Below, in pieces: positions 1 to 7,995 of a DNA stretch of 64,000 nucleotides. A program made the position numbers and the translations under genes. Position 1 is the stretch's first letter. Each line of letters begins with the position of its first letter. The notes beneath the pieces are model-generated. The model worked only from the letters and a program-made list of their open reading frames with translations, did no database searches and had not been told where the DNA came from. Origin of the DNA: Paenibacillus sp. OV219. GTDB lineage: Bacteria; Bacillota; Bacilli; Paenibacillales; Paenibacillaceae. The stretch is from contig NZ_FOCJ01000002.1 of assembly GCF_900110075.1 (NCBI RefSeq), positions 1 through 64,000 of the forward strand. Direction: 5' to 3'.

Positions 1-95
1 AGACCCCTGAAAGACGATCAGGTTGATAGGTTCGAGGTGGAAGCGCGGCAACGTGTGCAGCTGACGAATACTAATCGGTCGAGGGCTTATCCTAA
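1..95 (+). rRNA. rrl: 23S ribosomal RNA, 3' end (partial)
   Basis: The window begins inside a 23S rRNA gene. The conserved 3' terminal region is seen, including the stretch GACGAATACTAATCGGTCGA at about 61-80. The exact 3' end near 95 is estimated from the family. The gene is followed by a roughly 100-nt spacer and the 5S gene, the usual 23S-5S order of Bacillota rRNA operons. Confidence 0.93.
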
Positions 96-196
96 ATAAG
101 TGAAAATCAGCTAAAGCAAGAAACCTTCGCAAAGGTTCGTATCCAGTTTTCAAGGCGTAAGCTTTGTATATAGAGTCTCGCTAACGCGGACCACGT

Positions 197-312
197 TTGG
201 TGGCGATGGCGGAGGGGAACCACGCGTTCCCATCCCGAACACGACCGTTAAGCCCTCCAGCGCCGATGGTACTTGGACCGCAGGGTCCTGGAAGAGTAGG
301 ACGTCGCCAAGC
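197..312 (+). rRNA. rrf: 5S ribosomal RNA
   Basis: About 116 nt with the 5S hallmarks: TGGTGGCGATGGCGGAGGGG at the 5' side, CCCATCCCGAACACG in the loop C region, and a closing GCCAAGC that pairs with the start. It follows the 23S gene and is followed at once by a terminator, so it is the last gene of the rRNA operon. No tRNA follows. Confidence 0.95.
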
Positions 313-318
313 ACAGAT

Positions 319-350
319 AACCGACCATATTCGATATGGTCGGTTTTTTT
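319..350 (+). terminator. rRNA operon terminator
   Basis: Perfect hairpin AACCGACCATAT/ATATGGTCGGTT followed by a run of seven T. It ends the rRNA operon. Confidence 0.92.
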
Positions 351-430
351 GTTATTAGAGGATTTTGTGATAGCGCTTTCGAATATATACTATTATGGAT
401 TTTACTTACTCTCGGAGGACTGACAAAGAA

Positions 431-772
431 ATGACGAACCAAGCATCGAAGCTTTCTTTTTCAGACTATGAGGAATTTTGGCCATTCTATCTATCCCAGC
501 ACAGCAAAGCAACGACGCGGGGATGGCATTTTGTCGGGACAACCTCTGTGCTGCTCTGCATTGCTGCAAGCTTTCTGATCGAATAGTGGACGTTCCTGCT
601 TGCGCCGGTCATTGCATACGGACTTGCATGGATCAGCCATTTCTTCATTGAAGGAAACAAACCGGCAACATTCGGTCACCCGGTCTGGTCATTGCGGGCT
701 GATTTTCGCATGTATGGCTATATGCTGACAGGCAAACTCGGCCGTGAGCTGCGTAAATATGATTTGAAATAA
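431..772 (+). pseudogene. DUF962 (Mpo1-like) membrane protein with an internal TAG
   Basis: From ATG 431 (GGAGGA about 13 nt upstream) the frame reads MTNQASKLSF... with the family motif FWPFYLSQHSKATTRGWHFV, then hits TAG at 584-586. The same frame continues without any shift to TAA at 770-772 and gives the rest of the family: HFFIEGNKPATFGHP, then a WSLRADFRMYGYMLTGK-like end. Only a single nonsense codon interrupts a full-length (about 113-codon) gene. The family is a small multi-pass membrane protein; Mpo1 in yeast is a lipid dioxygenase, while the bacterial role is unknown. It is either a fresh pseudogene or a base error in the assembly. Confidence 0.8.
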
Positions 773-803
773 TAACAACACGTATACCAAGGAGATGCAG
801 CTT

Positions 804-2057
804 GTGTGGAATAGGATTCAAGGTAATGCAAGAAACTGTTTGTTGTATGAACCACTTTTTTTATTACCGTTCAATATGTACATGACGTACGCCTCAATCT
901 ATATGCTTGAGCTTGGCGTTAATGAAACGCAGATCGGACTTATCACTTCCATCGGTATGGCGATTCAGATCTTCACTGCGCTTATTAGTGGCCATTTAAC
1001 GGACAAGATGGGTCGAAGAAAAGCGCTGATCGTATACGACGTTCTCAGCTGGAGCGTCGCAACATTAATATGGGCAGTATCGCAGAACTTCTGGTTCTTC
1101 CTGGCCGCAGCGATCGTGAACAGCTTTCAGCGTGTACCGACGACAGCATGGTACTGTCTTCTTGTAGAGGATACGAAGCCTGAGAACCGTTCCATCATCT
1201 TTACGATTTTGATGTTTATTAACGTCGTGGGCGGACTGTTTGCACCGCTTGGCGGTTTGCTTGTGCGCCATTATTCACTTGTTCCTGGAATGCGAATCAT
1301 GTATTTCATCGCTTTCATTGGGATGACGCTTATGATGATTTTGCGGCATTTCAACACACATGAGACGGAAATTGGGATCAAAAAAATGCAGGAGAGCTCG
1401 AAGATCAGCTTTTCGGATACGCTGGTTGAGTACAAGGCCGTGTTAAAGCTCATTGTAACGAATAGGCCATTAATGATTATTTTTGGCGTCTACATTCTGT
1501 TCAACTTCCAGATGACACTTCGTAATACGTACTTGTCGGTCTATTGGGTGGATGCGCTGCATATTAATGATGCGCTTATATCGATATTCCCGGCAATTTC
1601 ATCTGCAGCAATGATTATATTCTTGCTCACAGCAACACCGCGGCTCAAAGAAAAGCTAGCCAATCGTTATATGATCTGGGGCTTCCTGATTTCGGCAGCT
1701 TCGTTCATCATTCTACTTGGTGCAGGTCCAGGCAACATTACGGCTACAATCGTCAGTACGGTCGTAATGTCAATTGGAGGACTTCTCGCGAGCCCATACT
1801 TGGAATCATCCATTCAAAATGCGATTGACGATGACAATCGAGCGAAGATTTTCTCAATACTCGGTGTGTTGATTCTGATCTTCACTTTCCCTGCTGGGTT
1901 GATCGGCGGCTGGGCATATACGATTAATGCGAAGTTTCCGCTGATCTTTATTGTTATTTCGTTTCTTATGAGCGTGCCAATGATGGTGATGTATGCCAAA
2001 GGCAGTAGAAAAGCGATTCAACCGTCAGTTGAAATGACATGTTCAACTGATGCTTGA
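804..2057 (+). CDS. MFS transporter
   Basis: A 417-residue major facilitator with about 12 hydrophobic segments. The loop 2-3 signature is clear (GHLTDKMGRRKAL), as is an LVEDTKPENR loop typical of efflux-type MFS members of Bacillales. I chose GTG 804 because AAGGAG (789-794) lies 9 nt upstream; the ATG at 795 overlaps that ribosome site. It sits in the cytoplasmic membrane. The substrate cannot be told from sequence. The last bases overlap the open frame leading to the next gene, but that gene has its own ribosome site, so co-transcription is only possible. Confidence 0.85.
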   Translation: MWNRIQGNARNCLLYEPLFLLPFNMYMTYASIYMLELGVNETQIGLITSIGMAIQIFTALISGHLTDKMGRRKALIVYDVLSWSVATLIWAVSQNFWFFLAAAIVNSFQRVPTTAWYCLLVEDTKPENRSIIFTILMFINVVGGLFAPLGGLLVRHYSLVPGMRIMYFIAFIGMTLMMILRHFNTHETEIGIKKMQESSKISFSDTLVEYKAVLKLIVTNRPLMIIFGVYILFNFQMTLRNTYLSVYWVDALHINDALISIFPAISSAAMIIFLLTATPRLKEKLANRYMIWGFLISAASFIILLGAGPGNITATIVSTVVMSIGGLLASPYLESSIQNAIDDDNRAKIFSILGVLILIFTFPAGLIGGWAYTINAKFPLIFIVISFLMSVPMMVMYAKGSRKAIQPSVEMTCSTDA

Positions 2058-2139
2058 TAGGCCGAGGCTTGTCGCTGTGCTATTCTACATCCAGACAGTG
2101 CGCGCTGTACAAATTGCGGAAGCGGAGGCGTTAGATACA

Positions 2140-3273
2140 ATGGATATGTACAAGATCGGGGCTTTCATTGCTAAGCTTAGAAAAGAACATGGGATGACGC
2201 AGGCTGAGTTTGCTGAACAGTTAAGTCTTACCCATCAGGCAGTATCCAAATGGGAGCGCGGCGAGTCAATGCCGGATATTAGTCTGCTGTCGCCAATCAG
2301 TAAGCTCTTCGGCCTAACGATTGAAGAATTGCTGTCCGGAGAGAAGAAGAAGGTTGTTCCTCCTGTAACTGTCGTAGTCCAGCCTCAGCAAGAAGAGCTT
2401 CAAAAAGAAGAAGTGCCTGTTGCTGCGGCAGAGGAAGAGCAAGTAGTTGAGCATGAAGATGAACATGAACATGAAGAAGAAGATGAGCATGAATACGAAG
2501 ATGAGCATGAAGATGAAGATGAAGATGAAGATGAACATGAAGAAGAAGATGAGCATGAATACGAAGATGAGCATGAAGATGAAGATGAAGATGAGCATGA
2601 AGACGAAGATGAGCATGAAGATGAAGATGAGGATGACCATCATCATGAGCATCACGACCATCATCATGACCACCATCACGGCCATCATGATCATCATCAT
2701 GATCACGAATCCCATGAACATAATGAGGACGAGAATACGAACCGTGAACTGAAATTGATTCTAAAGCTGGCTCCATTCCTAAGCACGGAGCTCGTCGATG
2801 AAATGCTTGATCGTCGCTTGGGAAGTGACGAGGTCAGCTTAGAGTACGTTCAGAGACTCGCACCGTTCGCAAGCTCAGAGATGATCGGCAAATTAGTCGA
2901 TAAAGCATCGAACGATGTCGTGGATCTGAATCAGATCACGAAATTGGCGCCTTTTCTTGAGCAAAGTCAACTCGACCGCCTTATGCAGAAAGTAGACAAC
3001 GGCATTGTGGGCTGGTCCGTCGTGAAAGCGCTCGCTCCCTTCTTGGGCGAGAAGGGTTTAAACCGGCTTATCGAGAGAGTGGCAGAAGGATCCATCGATA
3101 CGCATACGCTTGTTTCAATAGCTCCTTTTCTACAGAGGGAGAATGTCGAGAAGTTGGTCAACCTTGCAGAGTCGGTTACTTTCGATACTGAGCTTGTAAC
3201 GAAGCTCGCCCCTTTTCTCCCGAAAGATATGCTCGACCGCATGGTTCGAAATATGTTGAGCAATACACGCTAA
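2140..3273 (+). CDS. XRE-type HTH regulator with a His/Asp/Glu-rich linker and LAPF repeats
   Basis: A 377-residue, three-part protein. Residues 1-65 are a clear XRE/Cro helix-turn-helix (RKEHGMTQAEFAEQLSLTHQ, then AVSKWERGESMPD). Residues about 104-200 are a low-complexity acidic stretch (HEDE, EHEY repeats) that turns into a histidine-rich run with HHH and HHDHHH blocks. The rest is about six degenerate repeats of about 28 residues, each with a (K/R)LAPF core. ATG 2140 is preceded by GGAGG at 2124-2128; the frame is open further upstream but without a better start. The His/acid tract suggests metal binding (inference), so it may be a metal-responsive regulator or a scaffold. A terminator follows. 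Confidence 0.8.
   Translation: MDMYKIGAFIAKLRKEHGMTQAEFAEQLSLTHQAVSKWERGESMPDISLLSPISKLFGLTIEELLSGEKKKVVPPVTVVVQPQQEELQKEEVPVAAAEEEQVVEHEDEHEHEEEDEHEYEDEHEDEDEDEDEHEEEDEHEYEDEHEDEDEDEHEDEDEHEDEDEDDHHHEHHDHHHDHHHGHHDHHHDHESHEHNEDENTNRELKLILKLAPFLSTELVDEMLDRRLGSDEVSLEYVQRLAPFASSEMIGKLVDKASNDVVDLNQITKLAPFLEQSQLDRLMQKVDNGIVGWSVVKALAPFLGEKGLNRLIERVAEGSIDTHTLVSIAPFLQRENVEKLVNLAESVTFDTELVTKLAPFLPKDMLDRMVRNMLSNTR
2449..2736 (+). repeat. GAW/CAT codon low-complexity tract
   Basis: A run of GAT, GAA, GAG and CAT codons inside the XRE gene. It includes an imperfect 66-bp tandem duplication (copies starting at 2467 and 2533; 22 codons), then a CAT/GAC-rich part that encodes poly-histidine. The low complexity creates long spurious open frames on both strands. 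The tract should be prone to slippage and length variation. Confidence 0.85.
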
Positions 3274-3281
3274 AAGCGAAG

Positions 3282-3327
3282 AAAACCATACTGCATCCGA
3301 TGCTTATCGGGCGGTATGGTTTTTTTG
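3282..3327 (+). terminator. terminator after the XRE gene
   Basis: Stem AAACCATACTGC / GCGGTATGGTTT with a 16-nt loop, followed by seven T. Confidence 0.85.
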
Positions 3328-3403
3328 CGTCATATTTTAGAGGGAAAAGTGACCTTCATCTCGAATGGTTAGGAGATATGCAGCATGGGTTGGAGGTTAA
3401 AGG

Positions 3404-4375
3404 ATGAAAGAGTTACTTATGACAAATGTGCGCGATATGCGCGATGGCGAGGAGTTCGTTGGCTTCTATCTCATTAAGGAGAGCGAAGTGAAGCAGACGA
3501 ATACGACGCCGCCGAAGGATTTTATGAATCTGGTGCTGTCCGATTCAACCGGGCAGATTTCGGCGAAAATTTGGGATGCCGCACAGACGGATAAAGAGAG
3601 CTTCACAGCGATGTCGCTTGTTAAAGTACAAGGCACAGCGCAGCTGTACCGGGACAAGCTGCAGGTGAAGATTGTTCGTATTCGCAGGACGACGGAAGCG
3701 GATGGCGTCAGCTTAATAGATTTTATACGTTCAGCTCCGGTAGAGCCGGATGTGCTGCTTGCAACCGTCTACGCCGCCAAGGATAGTATTGTGGATCAGG
3801 ATATACGTGAAGTCGTTCAATATTGTTTGGACAAAATCGGTGATCGGCTGCTACATGCTCCGGCAGCGAAGACGCATCATCATGCATATTATGCCGGATT
3901 GGTGTATCATATTGTAAGAATGCTGGAGATCGGCGCGTTTCTGTGCAAGCAGCGGCCATTTCTCAATGCGGATTTGATTAAAGCGGGCATCATTCTTCAT
4001 GATATCGCGAAGCCCGTCGAGATGGTGTCCGAGCTTGGTATTGTTTCGGATTATAGTACGCCTGGTAAGCTAATTGGGCATATTTCGCAGGCATCGCTGT
4101 GGATCACGGAAGCGGCGATTCATCTTGGCATTGATCCGGATGCTGAGCGCATTATGGCGCTGCAGCATCTTGTCCTCTCCCATCATAATTTGGGCGAATG
4201 GGGCAGTCCGGTGCAGCCGCAGCTGGCAGAGGCAGTTGCCTTGCATCATATCGACTCGATGGATGCGAAGCTCCAAATGATAGAGGATGCTTTTGCTACA
4301 ATTCCCGATGATGTGTCATGGACGGCACCGATCCGGGGGCTGGAGAACAAGGCGATTTATCGGTTAAATTTTTAA
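3404..4375 (+). CDS. yhaM: 3'-5' exoribonuclease YhaM
   Basis: A 323-residue protein with the YhaM layout. An N-terminal OB fold (residues about 15-95, FVGFYLIKESEVKQT and ISAKIWDA) is followed by an HD phosphohydrolase domain with HHHAYYAGLVYH, the metal pair HD in ILHDIAKP, and LSHHNLGEWGSP. YhaM degrades single-stranded RNA and DNA from the 3' end with a divalent metal and takes part in mRNA turnover and DNA maintenance. Length matches the family (about 314 aa). GGAGG lies about 9 nt upstream of ATG 3404. The next gene starts 17 bp downstream, so the two may be co-transcribed although unrelated in function. Confidence 0.93.
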   Translation: MKELLMTNVRDMRDGEEFVGFYLIKESEVKQTNTTPPKDFMNLVLSDSTGQISAKIWDAAQTDKESFTAMSLVKVQGTAQLYRDKLQVKIVRIRRTTEADGVSLIDFIRSAPVEPDVLLATVYAAKDSIVDQDIREVVQYCLDKIGDRLLHAPAAKTHHHAYYAGLVYHIVRMLEIGAFLCKQRPFLNADLIKAGIILHDIAKPVEMVSELGIVSDYSTPGKLIGHISQASLWITEAAIHLGIDPDAERIMALQHLVLSHHNLGEWGSPVQPQLAEAVALHHIDSMDAKLQMIEDAFATIPDDVSWTAPIRGLENKAIYRLNF

Positions 4376-4392
4376 ATGGAGGATACGACAAC

Positions 4393-5379
4393 ATGATTAG
4401 ATTTGGCATTATCGGTACGAATTGGATTACAGAACAATTTATTGAGGCAGCTAAAACGGTGGAGGGTTTCACACTTACTGCTGTATATTCCAGAACGCAG
4501 GAGCAAGCTGATACGTTTGCTGCCAAGCATAGCATTCCATTCACATTTACGAATTTGACTGACATGGCTGCAAGCGATGAGCTTGATGCGGTATATATCG
4601 CGTCGCCAACATCCTTCCATGCTGAGCAGGCGATGATCTGTATGCGCGGCGGCAAGCATGTACTATGTGAGAAGCCTGCTGCATCGAATGCGCGAGAGCT
4701 GGCGCAGATGATTGAAACGGCGAAGGAGCACGATGTCGTGTTCATGGAAGCGTTGAAAAGCACGCTGCTGCCTGGCTTCCAAGCGGTTGTGGATAATCTG
4801 CCGAAGCTTGGGACGGTTCGGAGATATTTTGCAAGCTATTGCCAATACTCTTCGCGTTACGATGCTTATAAGAACGGACAAGTATTGAATGCATTCAAGC
4901 CAGAATTCTCGAATGGTGCACTGATGGATCTCGGCGTGTATTGTATCTTTCCTATGGTCGTGCTGTTCGGTGCGCCGGATGAGATCCGCGCGAGCGGCAT
5001 TATGCTAGAGTCAGGTGTCGATGGGCAGGGTGGATTGCTTGCAAAATATGCTGGCATGGATGCAACGATTATGTACTCGAAAATCTCGAATTCCTCGCTG
5101 CTTGCCGAAATTCAAGGCGAAGAGGGTACGATGACGATTGATAGCATCAACATTCCAAAGCATATCCAAATCCGTTACCGCGATGGTCGGGTCGAGGATA
5201 TTTCGAGACCGGATGATCGTCCGACGATGAGCTATGAAGCGGAGCAGTTTATGCAGCTGATCCGTACGGGCGAGCGGCAATCTCCTGTGAATACGCATGC
5301 AAATTCACTCGCTGTGATGAACGTGCTGGATGAAGCGAGACGTCAGCAAGGGCTTGTGTTCCCTGCAGACCTTAAATAG
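4393..5379 (+). CDS. Gfo/Idh/MocA family oxidoreductase
   Basis: A 328-residue NAD(P)-dependent oxidoreductase. The N-terminal Rossmann fold is visible (IRFGIIGTNWI), with YIASPTSFHAEQA and the family signature GGKHVLCEKPAA at about residue 90. The C-terminal part is the usual α/β substrate domain (GALMDLGVYCIFP). Family members oxidise sugars, inositols or sugar acids; the substrate here is unknown. ATG 4393 has GGAGGA about 9 nt upstream; the open frame extends upstream into yhaM but has no better start. A strong terminator follows, so it is the last gene of its unit. Confidence 0.88.
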   Translation: MIRFGIIGTNWITEQFIEAAKTVEGFTLTAVYSRTQEQADTFAAKHSIPFTFTNLTDMAASDELDAVYIASPTSFHAEQAMICMRGGKHVLCEKPAASNARELAQMIETAKEHDVVFMEALKSTLLPGFQAVVDNLPKLGTVRRYFASYCQYSSRYDAYKNGQVLNAFKPEFSNGALMDLGVYCIFPMVVLFGAPDEIRASGIMLESGVDGQGGLLAKYAGMDATIMYSKISNSSLLAEIQGEEGTMTIDSINIPKHIQIRYRDGRVEDISRPDDRPTMSYEAEQFMQLIRTGERQSPVNTHANSLAVMNVLDEARRQQGLVFPADLK

Positions 5380-5386
5380 GAAGTAA

Positions 5387-5437
5387 AAACGCTGCGCTGC
5401 TGAAGGTGTAAACCTTGAGCGGACGCAGCTTTTTTTT
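5387..5437 (+). terminator. terminator between convergent genes
   Basis: Long imperfect hairpin (AACGCTGCGCTGCTGAAGGT against ACCTTGAGCGGACGCAGC) followed by eight T. Confidence 0.85.
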
Positions 5438-5450
5438 GTGTGATGAGTGC

Positions 5451-6314
5451 CTAGATGGAGCGCTTATAGTGGTTCGGCGTACTGCCAGCGAATTTCTTGA
5501 ACATGCGGTAGAAGTGAGGAAGGCTCTCAAAGCCGCACTGAACCGCAATCTCAGCAATGGTGTGATCGGTTGTCAGCAGTAACTCCTTGGCCATCGTAAT
5601 CCGCTTGGCGATAATAAATTCGATAACACTGAGGCCTGTCATCTGTTTGAACGTCCTGGAGAAGTAAGACGGACTTACAGCTGCGTGGCGGGCAAGAGCC
5701 GTGAGCTGCAGGTTGTCGGTCAAGTGCTCGTCGATATGGTTAAGCGCTGCCTGCAACCAGGTTGGACTGTTATGTCCGCTGTGGGGCTGCGAAATATCGC
5801 CGGGATTGGCTTTACGGTTCAAATGAAGAAGGATAGTTTGCAACAGCAGCAGAACGGCTTGCCGATAGCCAGACTGACGAAGCCGGAGCTCTTCCTGAAG
5901 CTCATCAATCGTTGCTTCGAGTCGCTGCTGCTCATCGTGAAGCAGTTCGAGCTTATAATGCCGATTCGACTTAGCTGTCTCGAAGCACCGAAGATACGAG
6001 AAGGCGTCCTTGCTAATGACGGTGGCTTGAACATATTGGCTGCTGAAGAATATCGCTGATGACGTAATCGGCTGTTCGGGATTCGGAAGCGTCCGGTGTA
6101 TCGTATTGCCGGGGATTAGAAAGAGATCACCAGCTTGCAGCTCATAGAATGTATGGTTAATGAAGATCGAACCAGAACCGCTATGGATGTATATAATCTC
6201 GAACCAGTCATGCAGATGGTCCGGCAGCTCGGACTGTGTACTCTTCGTGCTGCGCAGGACGAGCTCGACCGGAAGCGAGGTATCGACGTCAAAATGTTTG
6301 CGAAGCGGATTCAT
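5451..6314 (-). CDS. AraC-family transcriptional regulator
   Basis: A 287-residue regulator with an N-terminal cupin sensor domain (HLHDWFEIIYIHSGSG, then LQAGDLFLIPG) and two C-terminal AraC helix-turn-helix motifs (LTALARHAAVSPSYFSRTFK and IAEIAVQCGFESLPHFYRMF). Such regulators bind a sugar and activate nearby catabolic genes. It is divergent from the UxaA-type operon that begins at 6476, which is its most likely target. It may also act on the convergent Gfo/Idh gene. Confidence 0.9.
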   Translation of the reverse strand: MNPLRKHFDVDTSLPVELVLRSTKSTQSELPDHLHDWFEIIYIHSGSGSIFINHTFYELQAGDLFLIPGNTIHRTLPNPEQPITSSAIFFSSQYVQATVISKDAFSYLRCFETAKSNRHYKLELLHDEQQRLEATIDELQEELRLRQSGYRQAVLLLLQTILLHLNRKANPGDISQPHSGHNSPTWLQAALNHIDEHLTDNLQLTALARHAAVSPSYFSRTFKQMTGLSVIEFIIAKRITMAKELLLTTDHTIAEIAVQCGFESLPHFYRMFKKFAGSTPNHYKRSI

Positions 6315-6475
6315 GGCAGCTTCAGCTCCTTGTGAAGATTTGCAGGTAGGACAAAAAAAGGTATATTTTCAGCGGAAATGATTATTTCTATTCTGTATCT
6401 TCGTTTCTATAATAAAATATATCGGACTTACAGCATGTTTGTCTATCTTATTTCAATATGGAAGGTGACTTTACG

Positions 6476-6805
6476 ATGGAGCATCGCATTGAATCTGGCG
6501 CTGATGCGCTTTATATGGATGAACGCGATCATGTAGCGACTGCGCTTCGCGATATGGTGGCAGGAGATACGGTTCAGTACCGGAACTCAGAAGGTTTACG
6601 AGGAGTAACACTAGTTGATCCTATTCCTTTCGGCCATAAGGTGGCCATTGTCGCTGTGGAAGAAGGCGCGGATGTCCGCAAATATGGAGAAATTATTGGA
6701 CGAGCAGTGAAATCAATCGTTGTCGGTGAGCATGTACATGTGCACAATATTGAAGGGATTCGCGGTCGTGGAGACCTTGGAACGAAGGAGACAGCAGCAC
6801 AATGA
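6476..6805 (+). CDS. UxaA-family dehydratase, small (SAF domain) subunit
   Basis: A 109-residue protein of the SAF domain that forms the N-terminal part of altronate/galactarate-type dehydratases (KVAIVAVEEGADVRKYGEII and VGEHVHVHNIEG are typical). In many bacteria this domain is a separate subunit, as here. ATG 6476 was chosen over ATG 6458 because GAAGGTG (6461-6467) lies 8 nt upstream of it. Its stop overlaps the start of the large subunit (ATGA at 6802-6805), indicating translational coupling. The true sugar-acid substrate (altronate, galactarate, sulfolactate or another) is not certain. Confidence 0.85.
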   Translation: MEHRIESGADALYMDERDHVATALRDMVAGDTVQYRNSEGLRGVTLVDPIPFGHKVAIVAVEEGADVRKYGEIIGRAVKSIVVGEHVHVHNIEGIRGRGDLGTKETAAQ

Positions 6806-7968
6806 TGAATGGAACATTCATGGGCTATGAACGGGCAAATGGGGACATCGGTATTCGCAACCATCTGCTCATTATTCCTACTGTTATTTGCTCCAACCAA
6901 GTATGCAACCGAATTATGCAAATGGTGCCTGGCACGGTGGCGATTCCGCATCAGCATGGCTGCAGTCAAATCGGCGCTGACAAGGATCGTACGTTCGACG
7001 TACTCGCTGGGACAGGCAAAAATCCTAACGTAGGTGCTGTCCTCATTATTAGTCTCGGCTGTGAGGTTGTTGATCCTGCTGCGTTAGCTGAAGAGATTCG
7101 TAAGACCGGCAAACCGGTTGAATTCTTCGATATTCAATCTGTAGGCGGTTCGGTGAAGGCGATATCGCATGGGGCAGAGCTTGCGAAACGGTTGATGGCT
7201 GACCTCGAGAAGCAGGAGAAAGTACCTGTGCCATGGAATAAATTAAAGGTTGGGGTTAAATGCGGCGGTTCTGATGCGACATCAGGCTTATCCTCGAACC
7301 CAGCTCTTGGCGCAGCAGCGGATTCGCTTATTGCTGAGGGTGGATCTATCGTTATCGGTGAGACGACGGAAATTATCGGTGCAGAGCATTTGCTTGCAGA
7401 GCGCTGCGAGACAGAGGAGATTTCCGATCAGCTCTATCATATCGTGAACCGCTTCGAAGACGAAGTGCAGCGGATGGGCGCCGATATGCGCGGTGGCAAT
7501 CCAAGCCCAGGCAATATTGCAGGGGGCTTGTCCACGATTGAAGAGAAATCGCTTGGCTGCATTAGCAAGTGCGGTAAGGCACCAATTAAAGGCGTTATTG
7601 AGTATGCGGAAAACATTCCGGATCATGGTCTCTACTTCATGGATTCCCCGGGAAATGATATTGAGTGCGTATCGGGTATGGCAGCGGGCGGTGCACATAT
7701 CGTCTGCTTCACAACAGGTCGTGGAACGCCAACTGGCGCTGCGGTTATTCCTGTTATTAAGATTACAGGCAACAAGATGACGTTCGAGAAGATGGAAGAT
7801 AATATGGATGTCGACGTAAGCGATATGCTAGACGGCACTGGCAGCCTTAAACAGGCTGGCGATCGAATTTGGCAAGAGATTACTGATGTCGCAGAAGGCA
7901 AATGGACGAAAGCGGAAGTGCTGGGCCATCAAGAGTTCAGTATTAATCGGATCGGTCCGAGCTTGTAA
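6802..7968 (+). CDS. UxaA-family dehydratase, large subunit
   Basis: A 388-residue protein matching the C-terminal catalytic part of UxaA/GarD/SuyB enzymes. It shows GNGDIGIRN-type start (ERANGDIGIRNHLLIIPTV), HQHGCSQIGAD, GVKCGGSDATSGLSSNPALG, GNIAGGLSTIEEKSLGCI and TTGRGTPTGAAVIPVIKITG. The conserved Cys and His residues expected to hold an Fe/Mn centre are present. It should dehydrate a sugar acid to a 2-keto-3-deoxy acid together with the small subunit, whose stop codon it overlaps. It is followed 27 bp later by a Gfo/Idh/MocA dehydrogenase, suggesting one catabolic operon controlled by the divergent AraC gene. Confidence 0.88.
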   Translation: MMNGTFMGYERANGDIGIRNHLLIIPTVICSNQVCNRIMQMVPGTVAIPHQHGCSQIGADKDRTFDVLAGTGKNPNVGAVLIISLGCEVVDPAALAEEIRKTGKPVEFFDIQSVGGSVKAISHGAELAKRLMADLEKQEKVPVPWNKLKVGVKCGGSDATSGLSSNPALGAAADSLIAEGGSIVIGETTEIIGAEHLLAERCETEEISDQLYHIVNRFEDEVQRMGADMRGGNPSPGNIAGGLSTIEEKSLGCISKCGKAPIKGVIEYAENIPDHGLYFMDSPGNDIECVSGMAAGGAHIVCFTTGRGTPTGAAVIPVIKITGNKMTFEKMEDNMDVDVSDMLDGTGSLKQAGDRIWQEITDVAEGKWTKAEVLGHQEFSINRIGPSL

Positions 7969-7995
7969 ACTTTTTAGGGCGGAGGTATGCAAGGG

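Noticed and set aside
351-430. SigA promoter (TTGTGA/TACTAT) before the DUF962 gene
   Set aside because: Both boxes are weak, and the assignment would be arbitrary.
2297-2776. Long antisense and alternate-frame open frames across the XRE linker
   Set aside because: They arise from the GAT/GAA/CAT codon repeat and have repetitive His-Leu or Met-Lys sequences without ribosome sites.
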